64,000 bases of DNA from contig NZ_CP109598.1 of assembly GCF_036327775.1 (NCBI RefSeq), positions 1,488,001 through 1,552,000 on the forward strand. The letters run 5' to 3'. The translations under genes were made by a program, and so were the position numbers. This DNA is from Streptomyces sp. NBC_01498 (GTDB lineage Bacteria; Actinomycetota; Actinomycetes; Streptomycetales; Streptomycetaceae). The first letter of the stretch is position 1; each line of letters begins with the position of its first letter. Below the pieces are notes generated by a model. The model was not told where the DNA came from. It saw only the letters and a program-made list of their open reading frames with translations, and did not search any database. Of this stretch, positions 33,443 to 42,193 are shown in pieces.

Positions 33443-36400
33443 CTACGGGTTGATATTGATCTTGAAGTTGGGCGTGACGTTCCGTACGTCCACGGCGTTC
33501 GCGCTCATCCGCAGACCGTTGAACGTGACCTCACCGACCGCGGGGCCCTGTCCCGCCTCCGGCATCTCGTTCGCCCAGAGACCGAAGCCGGACTTGGCGT
33601 CGAAGGCGTCGCCGCTCTTCTTGGCACCGGTGATCGAGATGTCGTTCAGGATGGTGTCCTTGATCGGGAACTGCGGCTGGCCTCCCACGTAGTTGGTCTG
33701 GAACATGATCCCGCTGTACGTCGGGTCGACGATGTCCACGTTGTTGATCCGGATGCCCTGGAACACCTTGGACGCGGAGAACAGCCAGATGCCGGGGAAC
33801 GTCTGGGAGCCCCAGAAGTGACCACCGGACCGGACGATCGACACGTTCTCGATCGTCGTGGGCTGGGTGCCGAAGCCGTTCATCGGGTAGCCGAAGTCCA
33901 GCGAGCTGACCGTGATGCCCGAGTAGACGAGGGTGTCCGCGATGTGGATGTTGCGGAAGGTGTTGTTGAAGCCGCCGTAGACGGCCACACCCGCCGCGCG
34001 CCAGGTCAGGATCGACGTCAGGTTCTCGTAGACGTTGTCCTTCATGTCCGCGCCGCCGGCGTCGATCGCCGAGAACAGCGCGAAGCTGTCGTCTCCCGTG
34101 GCCCGTGCCTCGTTGCTGGTCACGAGGTTGCCGGTGCTGCCGTTGGTCATGTTGATGCCGTCGGCGAACATGTTGCGGATACGGGAGTTCTTGATGGTCA
34201 TGTCGTCGGTGTTCGCGCCCCAGTAGAGGCACACCATGTGCTCGTTCCAGATGTTGTCGATCTCGATGTCCCGGACGTTCGAGAAGTCGAACACCTTGCC
34301 GGGACCGTCGATGCGCGACGTGTAGTTGCCGAAGTACGCGAAGTTCTTGAACGACGAACCCGCCGCCGCGGCCTCGGCCCGGAACCCGATGTCGGTGTTG
34401 TCCTGGGTCGACGGGGCGTGGAACTTGGTGTACCAGGGCCCGGCGCCGACCACCTGGACGGGCTTGCCGTACACCTGGAACTTGCTGGCCGTCTGGTAGT
34501 CACCGGCCGGCAGGTAGACACCCTTGAGCGTGCCGGTGTTGTCCATCCGGACCCGGTCCAGGGCGTTCTGCACGTCCTGGTGGGTGAATCCGGTCGGCAC
34601 CGTGTACGTCGCCGGGTCGGGGTTGGCGACCGGCGCGACCTGCTCCAGGTTGATGAAGTCGATCGCGTACGTGGTGTCGTTGGCCGCGTCCTTCTGGAGC
34701 TTGATCCTGCTGCCCGCCGGGACGGTCTTGCCCAGCATCATGTTCGCCTCGTCGTAGATGTGACGGGGCGCGCCCTGGCCCGGCGAGTTGCCCGGACCCG
34801 CCTCGGCGCCGTACAGCCAGGCGTACTTGGACGTGAGGTCGATCGCCTTCAGGAAGACGCCGTCCACATAGACGTTGAGCGTGGAGTTGCGGCCCCCGCC
34901 GCCCGCGGCGTCGGGGATGGAGAAGCGGGTCACCAGGGTGTTGGTGCTGGCCCGGGTGGTGAACTCGACGTACTCGCCGTTGGCGTCGAGGTTGACGGCC
35001 CGGCGGCCGGACGCCTCGCCCGCGATGTCACCGATGTCCCGGTTGGGACCGACCTTGGTGGCGCCGCCGCCGGTCGTGCCGTCCTCGGCCTCGTACATGT
35101 CGTACGGCATGTTGGCGCCGCGGCCGACGAACAGCGACTGGGTGCTGGTGTTGTTCTCGCGCTTGACCGGCACCTCGTTGGCGTCGTCCGCGAGGACGAC
35201 CTTCACGGTGTACGAGCCGTTGGTGGCGGCCCAGGTGCCGAGCGCGACCGGCGCGGTGGTGGCGCCGGCGGCGATGACCCCGGTGTGCGTGCCGGTGAGG
35301 GTACGCACCGTGGCGCCCTCGGAGTTGACGACGGTCAGGGTGACGCCGTGGCCGCCGCCCGCGGAGGCGACGGTGCCCTGGTTCCGGATCGAGACGGAGA
35401 AGTTGACCGTGTCACCGGCCGCCGGGGCGGACGGGGACGTGCCGACGGTCGCGACCAGGTCCGAGCTGGCGACCGGCTTCACCACGAGGGGCGCCGGCGC
35501 GGTGAAGGTGTTGTTGGTCTCGTTCTGCTCGATCACCGCGTTCGCCACGTCGGCGACCGCACTGAGTTGGTAGCTTCCGGCGTCGCGCGGACCGATCGCG
35601 GCGCTGACGTTGGCGGACGCGCCGGGGGCGAGGGACCCCACGGACGCCGTGCCGACCTTGGAGTCGCCGAGGCGGAATTCGAGCGAGCTGGCCGCGGCGG
35701 TGGCGGTGCCGTTGTTGCGGACCGTCGCCGAGAGCGTGATCGGGCTGGACTCGACCGGCTCGGTGGGCGACGCGGTCACCGCGGTGACCTGGAGGTCCGG
35801 GTTGGGCGCCGGCTCACCGAGCACCTGGAACTCGGCCACCTGCCCCGCGCCGGAGCCGGAGTTGGAGGTGAACCTGAGCTGGACGTCCGCGACGCTCCCG
35901 GAGACCGGGATGGTCACCTGGTTCCCGGAGGCCGGGCTGAACGCGTAGTCCTTCGCGGCGGCCAGACTGGTGAAGCCGGTCGCGTTCTGCTCACGCCCGA
36001 GCACCTGGATGTTCTGGGTACGCGGTCCCCAGCTGCTGTCCGGGTTGAGCTTGACGACGACGCTCTCGGTCGAGGCGTTCGAGCCGAGCTTCACGGTCAG
36101 CGTGTTGGGGTAACTGCCCCCGGCGCCTTCCCAGTAGGTCGACGTGGAGTTGTCGTTGGCGTTGGCCGCGACGAACGTGTGGACCACGGAGGAGGCGCTG
36201 ATCGGCTTGCCGACGGCCAGGTTGGAGGCCGAACCGGAGCTGCCGGTGCGGACGACCGTGTTGCTGTTGCCCGACCGGTTGCCCGCCGCGTCCCTGGCCC
36301 GGACGAAGTACGAGACCGTGGCCCCGGCCGGCTGGGTGTCGGTGAAGGTCAGCACGTTGCCCGCGACCGTGTCCCGCAGCACGTTGTTGGCGAAGATCTC

Positions 36401-37729
36401 GTAGCCGGTGACCCCGGTGTTGTCGCTCGACGCCTGCCACGCCAGCCGGACCTGGGTCGGCGCGGGCGTGGTGTGGGTCAGCCCGGTGGGCGCGGTCGGC
36501 GCCTGGGTGTCGCCGCCCTGGGCGGTACGGGTCACGGTGTTGCTGTTGCCCGAGACGTTGCCCGCGGCGTCCTTGGCCCGCACGAAGTACGCGACCGTGG
36601 TGTTGCCGGGCTGGGTGTCGGTGAACGTGGTGACGTTCCCGGCGACGCTCGTCCGCAGGACGTTGTTGGCGTAGATGTCGTAGCCGGTGACCGCCGTGTT
36701 GTCGGTCGACGCCTTCCAGGTCAGCCGGATCTGACCGGAGGCGGGCTCGGTGAACGCCAGCTCGGTCGGCGCCGTCGGTGCCTGGGTGTCGCCCGTCTCG
36801 GGACCGTAGATCTCCAGCTCGGAGAACTGGGCGCCGGGCTGCACGCTGTTGGCCGTGACCAGGACCCGTACGTAGCGGGTGGTGGTCGCGTCGAAGGGGA
36901 TCGTCACCGTGTTGCCCGACCCGGGCGCGAACTGGTGCGCCTGGGACGCGGTCAGGTCGGTGAAGGCGCTGTTGTTGGTGCTGCCCTGGATCTTGAGGGT
37001 CTGGCTTCTGGCCCCCCAGCCGTCGGGCAGCTTCAGGACGACGCTGTTGACGGCGACGGACGAGCCGAGGTCGGCCTGGATCCACTGCGGGAAGGCGCCG
37101 TTGGCGCTCTCCCAGTAGGTGGCCTTGTTGCCGTCGTTGGCGTTGGCCGCGCCGTACACCTCCGTGTGGCTGCTCTCGGTGAGCGTCCGCCCGGCGGCGA
37201 GGTTGACCGACGCGGCGGCGGCCTTGTGGACCTGGAGCTCGGCGAGCTGGCCCGCGCCGGCGACCGAGTTCTTCGTGATGTTCACGCGGACGTAACGCGC
37301 CCGGGTGGCGGGGAACGAGATGCTGACCTCGTTGCCCCCGCCCGGACCGAAGGTGTACGTGGCGGAGGTCTTCAGTGTGGCGAAGCTGGTTCCGTCGGCG
37401 CTGCCCTGGACGGCGAGGGTCTGCTTCCTGGTCTCCCAGTCGGCGGGGAGCTTCAGCGTGACCTGGTCGATCCGGGCGGTGGACCCGAGATCGGTCTGGA
37501 CCCACTGGGGGAGGCTCTTGCCGGAGCCCTGCCAGTACGTCGAGGGGTTGCCGTCCGCGGCCATCCGGGCGGAGTGGTCGCTCTTCGCGCTGCTCGCCGC
37601 CGCGGTACTGCCCGCGGCGATGTTGGGGCCGTCGGCCGCCGAAGCGGTGAGGGACGGCCAGCCGACCATCAGGAGACTGGTGGTGACGGCGGCGGAGAGC
37701 GCCCGCCATCTCCAGCGGTGAGATCTCAT
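33443..37729 (-). CDS. Secreted multidomain GH87-type alpha-1,3-glucanase/mycodextranase
   Basis: A 1428-residue exported enzyme. Signal peptide about 1-32 (ends LTASAADG). Modules in order: two discoidin (F5/8C) domains (about 35-310), two FN3 domains (about 313-400, 406-490) that are near copies, a third discoidin-like domain (about 497-635), two CARDB-type Ig domains (about 640-750, 753-865), a CBM6/35-like domain starting YEAEDGTTGGG (about 875-1030), and a C-terminal beta-helix (about 1040-1428). The last contains WNEHMVCLYWGANTDDMTIK, FADGINMTNGSTGN and ATGDDSFALFSAID (Asp pair about 1211-1213). These match the acidic residues expected for GH87 mutanases/mycodextranases. The adjacent regulator and alpha-glucosidase fit an alpha-glucan substrate. 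The start ATG has only a weak GGGGA. GH87 versus another right-handed beta-helix hydrolase needs a profile search. Confidence 0.8.
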   Translation of the reverse strand: MRSHRWRWRALSAAVTTSLLMVGWPSLTASAADGPNIAAGSTAAASSAKSDHSARMAADGNPSTYWQGSGKSLPQWVQTDLGSTARIDQVTLKLPADWETRKQTLAVQGSADGTSFATLKTSATYTFGPGGGNEVSISFPATRARYVRVNITKNSVAGAGQLAELQVHKAAAASVNLAAGRTLTESSHTEVYGAANANDGNKATYWESANGAFPQWIQADLGSSVAVNSVVLKLPDGWGARSQTLKIQGSTNNSAFTDLTASQAHQFAPGSGNTVTIPFDATTTRYVRVLVTANSVQPGAQFSELEIYGPETGDTQAPTAPTELAFTEPASGQIRLTWKASTDNTAVTGYDIYANNVLRTSVAGNVTTFTDTQPGNTTVAYFVRAKDAAGNVSGNSNTVTRTAQGGDTQAPTAPTGLTHTTPAPTQVRLAWQASSDNTGVTGYEIFANNVLRDTVAGNVLTFTDTQPAGATVSYFVRARDAAGNRSGNSNTVVRTGSSGSASNLAVGKPISASSVVHTFVAANANDNSTSTYWEGAGGSYPNTLTVKLGSNASTESVVVKLNPDSSWGPRTQNIQVLGREQNATGFTSLAAAKDYAFSPASGNQVTIPVSGSVADVQLRFTSNSGSGAGQVAEFQVLGEPAPNPDLQVTAVTASPTEPVESSPITLSATVRNNGTATAAASSLEFRLGDSKVGTASVGSLAPGASANVSAAIGPRDAGSYQLSAVADVANAVIEQNETNNTFTAPAPLVVKPVASSDLVATVGTSPSAPAAGDTVNFSVSIRNQGTVASAGGGHGVTLTVVNSEGATVRTLTGTHTGVIAAGATTAPVALGTWAATNGSYTVKVVLADDANEVPVKRENNTSTQSLFVGRGANMPYDMYEAEDGTTGGGATKVGPNRDIGDIAGEASGRRAVNLDANGEYVEFTTRASTNTLVTRFSIPDAAGGGGRNSTLNVYVDGVFLKAIDLTSKYAWLYGAEAGPGNSPGQGAPRHIYDEANMMLGKTVPAGSRIKLQKDAANDTTYAIDFINLEQVAPVANPDPATYTVPTGFTHQDVQNALDRVRMDNTGTLKGVYLPAGDYQTASKFQVYGKPVQVVGAGPWYTKFHAPSTQDNTDIGFRAEAAAAGSSFKNFAYFGNYTSRIDGPGKVFDFSNVRDIEIDNIWNEHMVCLYWGANTDDMTIKNSRIRNMFADGINMTNGSTGNLVTSNEARATGDDSFALFSAIDAGGADMKDNVYENLTSILTWRAAGVAVYGGFNNTFRNIHIADTLVYSGITVSSLDFGYPMNGFGTQPTTIENVSIVRSGGHFWGSQTFPGIWLFSASKVFQGIRINNVDIVDPTYSGIMFQTNYVGGQPQFPIKDTILNDISITGAKKSGDAFDAKSGFGLWANEMPEAGQGPAVGEVTFNGLRMSANAVDVRNVTPNFKININP
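36240..36790. repeat. Intragenic duplication of FN3 modules
   Basis: Two consecutive FN3-encoding segments (about 36240-36510 and 36525-36790) share long identical protein strings such as DTQAPTAPT, DNT-x-VTGY, ANNVLR and AGN-x-SGNSNTV, showing a recent tandem module duplication. Confidence 0.7.
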
Positions 37730-38027
37730 GTATCCCCGATCTTCGGCCTCGGCGCGGGGCGGCGAGGCGCGGCTCTGTCTGCATGGCTGGTGCCACCTGG
37801 CTGGTGCAACAGGCGTTTCTGCACTGCGGAGCGGGATCTTTTGCGTTGTGCGGTCAGAGAGTTGCAGAGAAATGCGAGAGCGTCCACCGGTCGGACAGAA
37901 CCAAGTCGGCCGTTCTCTGGCGCGAAAACACCCAAGACGGACCCACCAGGCCCTATCAGTCAGCCGTCGGGCGACCCTCCAACGGACTGCAAGTTGCTTG
38001 CAGAACGCGTAAGCAGTTTGCGTAAAA
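37730..38027. promoter_or_regulatory. Divergent regulatory region, GH87 gene and sensor kinase
   Basis: 298 bp between divergent starts, clearly richer in A/T than its flanks towards 38000. It contains a palindrome CTGCAAG-TTG-CTTGCAG (37987-38003), a second inverted pair GTGCAA-N9-CTGCAC (37804-37824), and GCGTAA/TTTGC repeats up to 38035. No protein gene is seen. Confidence 0.5.
37987..38003. promoter_or_regulatory. Palindrome CTGCAAG-N3-CTTGCAG
   Basis: Perfect 7-base arms with a TTG centre, matching the CTTGCAG element associated with LacI-type MalR/Reg1 control in Streptomyces. It sits 25 bp before the kinase ATG and 258 bp before the GH87 start, so either gene could be its target. Confidence 0.5.
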
Positions 38028-39905
38028 ATGCAAAATCCAGAAAGAGACCTGCACGGTCTACCGTTCGTACGCATGAGCGCCGGACCGACGCATTCCCCCC
38101 GACGGCGGCGATTCGGCTGGCCACGGCGCGCCTTCTCCCAGGTGCTGCTGATGCAGCTGGTGATCGCCGCGGGCACCGCCGTGCTCGTCACCGGACTGTT
38201 CCTCCGGCCACTGGGCAACCACCTCGACGACCAGGCGATGCGCCGCGCGCTCGCCATCGCCGAGACGACTGCCTCCCGGCCGGTCGCGGAGGCCCTGCTC
38301 GCGTCCCGGCCCTCGCTCGACGGGCCGGTGCAGCACGAGGCCGAGCGGATCCGGCGGGCCACCGGCGCCGAATACGTCGTGATCATGGACCGGCGCGGGG
38401 TCCGCTGGTCACACACCGACACCCGGCAGATCGGCCGGGTCGTCTCCACCGACCCCAGCGAGGCCATCGCCGGACGCCATGTCATGGAGATCGACAGCGG
38501 CACCCTCGGCCGCTCGGCGCGCGGCAAGGTCCCGCTCCGTGACGGGTCGGGAAGGATCATCGGCGCGGTCTCGGTGGGCATCGCGTACGACAGCGTCCGC
38601 GAACGGCTGATGGCCACGATCCCCGGACTCCTCGCGTACGCGGGCGGCGCCCTCGCCGTCGGCGCGCTCGGCGCGTATCTGATCTCCCGGCGGATCCAGC
38701 GCCAGACCCATGACCTGGCCTTCTCCGACATCGCGGCGCTCCTCGCCGAACGCGAGGCGATGCTGCACAGCCTGCGCGAGGGAGTCATCGCCCTGGACCG
38801 CGCGGGCCGTATCCGGCTGATGAACGACGAGGCGCTGCGGCTGCTGGGCCTCGGGCCGGAGGCCACCGGCCGGCCGCTCGACCTGGTGCTCGGACCGGGG
38901 CGCACCACCGACGTGCTCGCGGGCCGGGTGGCCGGCGACGACCTGGTGACCGTGAGCGGCGGCCGAGTGCTCATCGCCAACCGGATGCCGACCGACGACG
39001 GCGGCGCGGTCGCCACCCTCCGTGACCGTACGGAAGTGGAACGGCTCGGCCGGGAACTGGACGCCACCCGGGGTCTCATCGACGCCCTGCGCGCCCAGGA
39101 CCACGAGCACGCCAACCGGATGCACACGGTGATGGGGCTGCTGGAGCTCGGGTTGCACGAGGAGGCCGTGGAGTTCGTGAACGAGGTGGTGGGCGTGCAC
39201 CGGGCCACCGCCGAGCAGGTCACCGAGCGGATCCACGACCCGCTGCCCGCCGCCCTGCTGGTCGGCAAGGCCACCGTCGCCGCCGAACGGGGCGTGTCGC
39301 TGCGCATCTCCCCCGCCACACTGCTGCCCGACCGGGTCGTCGACCCGCAGGGGCTCGTCACGGTGCTGGGCAATCTGGTGGACAACGCGCTGGACGCGGC
39401 GGGCGGCTCCGAGGACCCGACGGTCGAGGTGGAGGTACGGGCCGAGGGCCGTACGGTCGTCCTGCGGATCTCCGACAGCGGCCCCGGCGTTCCGCCCGAC
39501 CTGCGCGAACTGGTCTTCACGGAGGGCTGGACGACGAAGAAGCTCCCCGCGCACGGCCGGCGCGGGCTGGGCCTCGCCATGGTGCGCCGGCTCGCCGAAC
39601 GGCAGGGCGGCAGCGCGCGGGTCGGCGCGTCCGCCCACGGGGGCGCGGAGTTCACCGTCGTCCTGCCCGAGGCCCTGGCCGGCGCGGCGGAGGGCGCGGC
39701 GGTGCCACGGGACGCCGTAGACGCGGGCGGGCTCCTGGTACGCGACCCGGCGGGCGGCGCCGTATCCGAGCTGCCGGGCGGTCCCGGTCCCGTGGGCGAT
39801 CCGGCGGGCGGTTTCGTACGGGGCCCGGGGGCGTCGGCCGGTCCCCCGGGCCGTGATCCGGCGGGACCGGACGGTCTCTCAGACCGCTCCCGCGCCCGTG
39901 AGTGA
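38028..39905 (+). CDS. CitA/DcuS-type sensor histidine kinase, no adjacent regulator
   Basis: A membrane kinase of the citrate/C4-dicarboxylate (CitA/DcuS/DpiB) family. TM1 at about 40-62, an extracytoplasmic PAS-like sensor (about 65-190; EYVVIMDRRGVRWSH and DGSGRIIGAVSVGIAYD), TM2 (about 197-220), a cytoplasmic PAS (about 240-330), SPOB-type dimerisation with His359 in RAQDHEHANRMHTVMGLLELG (cited by residue), and an HATPase domain (VDNALDAAGG; RRGLGLAMVRRLAER). The last 75 residues are a Gly/Pro/Ala-rich tail. The start is uncertain: ATG 38028 or ATG 38073 (MSAGPTHSPRRRRF), neither with a ribosome site. Its end overlaps the convergent symporter gene by 27 bp. The usual partner response regulator is not next to it. 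Confidence 0.88.
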   Translation: MQNPERDLHGLPFVRMSAGPTHSPRRRRFGWPRRAFSQVLLMQLVIAAGTAVLVTGLFLRPLGNHLDDQAMRRALAIAETTASRPVAEALLASRPSLDGPVQHEAERIRRATGAEYVVIMDRRGVRWSHTDTRQIGRVVSTDPSEAIAGRHVMEIDSGTLGRSARGKVPLRDGSGRIIGAVSVGIAYDSVRERLMATIPGLLAYAGGALAVGALGAYLISRRIQRQTHDLAFSDIAALLAEREAMLHSLREGVIALDRAGRIRLMNDEALRLLGLGPEATGRPLDLVLGPGRTTDVLAGRVAGDDLVTVSGGRVLIANRMPTDDGGAVATLRDRTEVERLGRELDATRGLIDALRAQDHEHANRMHTVMGLLELGLHEEAVEFVNEVVGVHRATAEQVTERIHDPLPAALLVGKATVAAERGVSLRISPATLLPDRVVDPQGLVTVLGNLVDNALDAAGGSEDPTVEVEVRAEGRTVVLRISDSGPGVPPDLRELVFTEGWTTKKLPAHGRRGLGLAMVRRLAERQGGSARVGASAHGGAEFTVVLPEALAGAAEGAAVPRDAVDAGGLLVRDPAGGAVSELPGGPGPVGDPAGGFVRGPGASAGPPGRDPAGPDGLSDRSRARE

Positions 39906-41525
39906 CCGCACCTCGGACTCGGCGTAACGGGCCTCGTCCGGGCGTTCGCGCGACAAGGCCGTGCCCAGCAGACCCGCCAGGAAGCCGAGCGGGATCGAGA
40001 CCAGGCCGGGGTTCTGGAGCGGGAAGAGCTGGAAGTCACGCCCCGGGAAGATGGCCTCGGGGCTCCCCGAGACGACGGGGGAGAACACCACGAGGAGCAC
40101 GGCGGGCACCAGGCCGCCGTACACCGACCAGACCGCTCCGCGCGTGGTGAAGTTCCGCCAGAACAGCGAGTAGAGCAGCACGGGCAGATTGGCCGAGGCG
40201 GCGACGGCGAAGGCGAGGCCGACCAGGAAGGCCACGTTGAGATCGCGGGCGAGCAGTCCGAGCGCGATGGCGACGGCGCCGATGCCGGCCGCCGCGTACC
40301 GGGCGACCGTGACCTCGCCGCGCGGCCCGGCGCGTCGGCCGGCCCGCGCACCGGTACGGCTCCGGACGCGGGACTTCACACGGGAGGTGGGCCGCTTGAG
40401 CGAGGCGTACAGATCGTGCGCGACGGAGGCCGACGAGGCGAGCGTGATGCCCGCGACGACCGCGAGGATCGTCGCGAAGGCGACGGCGGCGACCACGGCG
40501 AACAGGACCGTGCCGCCGGTGGAGCCCGCGCCGCCGCCCAGGTCGAGGGCGAGCAGCGGCACCGCCGTGTTCCCCGCCGCGCTCGACGCGCGCACCTCGT
40601 CGGTGCCGACCACGGCCGCCGCGCCGAAGCCGAGCACGATCGTCATCAGGTAGAAGCCGCCGATCAGCGCGACGGCCCAGACGACCGAGCGGCGGGCGGC
40701 GCGGGCCGTGGGCACGGTGTAGAAGCGGGAGAGGATGTGCGGCAGCCCGGCCGTACCGAGGACCAGCGCGAGACCCAGGCTGATGAAGTCCAGGCGCGCG
40801 GTCCAGCCGCCGCCGTAGGCGAGACCGGGTGACAGGAAGTCCGCGCCGTGGCCGCTGCGTTCGGCGGCGGTGGTGAGCAGCGCGTTGACGTCGCCGTGGA
40901 AACGGAGCAGGACGAGCACGGTCAGCGCGAGCGTCCCGGCCATCAGCAGCACGGCCTTGACGATCTGGATCCAGGTGGTGCCCCGCATTCCGCCCAGCGT
41001 CACGTAGACGACCATCAGCGCGCCCACGCCGATCACCGTCCAGGTGCGCGCCGCCTCGCTGGTGCCGCCCAGCAGCAGCGCGACCAGACTGCCCGCGCCG
41101 ACCATCTGCGCCACCAGGTAGAACACCGAGACGGCGATCGACGAGGTGCCCGCGGCGATCCTGACCGGGCGCTCCCGCATCCGCGCGGCGACGACGTCGG
41201 CGAGGGTGAACCGGCCGCAGTTGCGGACGAGTTCGGCCACCAGCAGCAGGACGACGAGCCAGGCGACGAGGAATCCGACGGAGTAGAGCATGCCGTCGTA
41301 GCCGAAGAGGGCGATCACGCCGGAGATACCGAGGAAGGATGCGGCCGACATGTAGTCACCGGCGATGGCGAAACCGTTCTCCATGGGGGAGAAGAGGCGT
41401 CCGCCCGTGTAGAACTCGTCCGCCGAGCCGTGCCGGTGGCGGCTCACCCAGGTGGTGATGCCGAGGGTGACGGCGACGAACGCGCTGAACAGCAGCAGGG
41501 CCGCCGTCTGGTGGTCTCCTCTCAT
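39879..41525 (-). CDS. Sodium:solute symporter, acetate/monocarboxylate type
   Basis: A 548-residue SSS-family transporter with about 13 hydrophobic segments. It resembles ActP/MctC monocarboxylate permeases: N-terminal TTWVSRHRHGSADEFYTGGR, SPMENGFAIAGDYMSAASFL, GLPHILSRFYTVPTARAARR and TLASSASVAHDLYASL. It is coupled to a DUF485 gene through an ATGA overlap at 41522-41525, the same YjcH-ActP pairing seen in many bacteria, which supports acetate or another short acid as substrate. The 3' end overlaps the sensor kinase gene on the other strand. Confidence 0.9.
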   Translation of the reverse strand: MRGDHQTAALLLFSAFVAVTLGITTWVSRHRHGSADEFYTGGRLFSPMENGFAIAGDYMSAASFLGISGVIALFGYDGMLYSVGFLVAWLVVLLLVAELVRNCGRFTLADVVAARMRERPVRIAAGTSSIAVSVFYLVAQMVGAGSLVALLLGGTSEAARTWTVIGVGALMVVYVTLGGMRGTTWIQIVKAVLLMAGTLALTVLVLLRFHGDVNALLTTAAERSGHGADFLSPGLAYGGGWTARLDFISLGLALVLGTAGLPHILSRFYTVPTARAARRSVVWAVALIGGFYLMTIVLGFGAAAVVGTDEVRASSAAGNTAVPLLALDLGGGAGSTGGTVLFAVVAAVAFATILAVVAGITLASSASVAHDLYASLKRPTSRVKSRVRSRTGARAGRRAGPRGEVTVARYAAAGIGAVAIALGLLARDLNVAFLVGLAFAVAASANLPVLLYSLFWRNFTTRGAVWSVYGGLVPAVLLVVFSPVVSGSPEAIFPGRDFQLFPLQNPGLVSIPLGFLAGLLGTALSRERPDEARYAESEVRSLTGAGAV

Positions 41526-42064
41526 CGCCGCGCCTCCGCCCGTGCGGCGTCCCCGTCCCGGTTCCTCGTACGGTCGAAGACGCTCCAGCGCAGGTCGAGC
41601 GCGTCCCGGTCCCGGTACAGCCGGGCATGCCGGGAGTAGGCCCAGGTCAGCAGGAAGGTGGTGGCGAACTGGGCGAGCCCGGCTACCATCGCCACGTTCA
41701 GGGCGCCCGCCACCGGGTGTGCCATCAGTCCCGGCGCGGTGGTCGCGGCGACGACGTACGCCAGATACCAGGCCAGGAAGGCGAGGGTGGCCGGGACGAC
41801 GAACCGGCGGTAGCGGCGGCGTACCTCCTGGAAGGCGGCGCCGCGCTGGATCTCCCGGTAGATCTCGGCCGCGCCGGGCCCCGCTCCGTGCTCGCCCACG
41901 CCCGCCGGGCCGACGGAGGCCCCGGCGGTCCCGGAGCCGACGGCGGCTCCGGGGCTTCTCGCTATGCCCACGCCGTCCGGTTCGCCCCAGCCCGAGGCGA
42001 GGGCGTCGTACCAGGGGTCGTCGGTCCGCACTGTCGCGGCGTCACGCCCGTCCTGCTTGTCCAC
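41522..42064 (-). CDS. DUF485 membrane protein (YjcH-like)
   Basis: A 180-residue protein. The first 75 residues are acidic and Gly/Ala-rich, longer than usual for this family. The DUF485 core (about 78-160) has RYRRFVVPATLAFLAWYLAY and a second helix, then FATTFLLTWAYSRHARLYRDRD. It is the partner subunit gene of acetate-type SSS symporters. The GTG at 42064 has GGAGAG 9 bases upstream. The stop overlaps the symporter start by four bases. Confidence 0.9.
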   Translation of the reverse strand: MDKQDGRDAATVRTDDPWYDALASGWGEPDGVGIARSPGAAVGSGTAGASVGPAGVGEHGAGPGAAEIYREIQRGAAFQEVRRRYRRFVVPATLAFLAWYLAYVVAATTAPGLMAHPVAGALNVAMVAGLAQFATTFLLTWAYSRHARLYRDRDALDLRWSVFDRTRNRDGDAARAEARR

Positions 42065-42193
42065 CGGTCAACTCTCCTTGTCGGCTGGCCGTTTCGGCCG
42101 CGCCCCAAGGATGGGCGGAAGAGTGGGATGCCGGGCTCGGGTCTCCCCCGGCTTCACCCCTTCAGGTGACGTTTCGGTGGAACAGGGCGGATG

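Noticed and set aside
33440..38542. A 1700-residue open frame on the + strand across the GH87 gene
   Set aside because: It is an antisense shadow caused by strong GC codon bias; its composition is low complexity and the minus strand clearly encodes the GH87-type enzyme.
37730..40351. Upstream extension of the GH87 frame to 2302 residues
   Set aside because: The extension runs antisense through the sensor kinase and contains no recognisable domain; the signal peptide begins at 37729.
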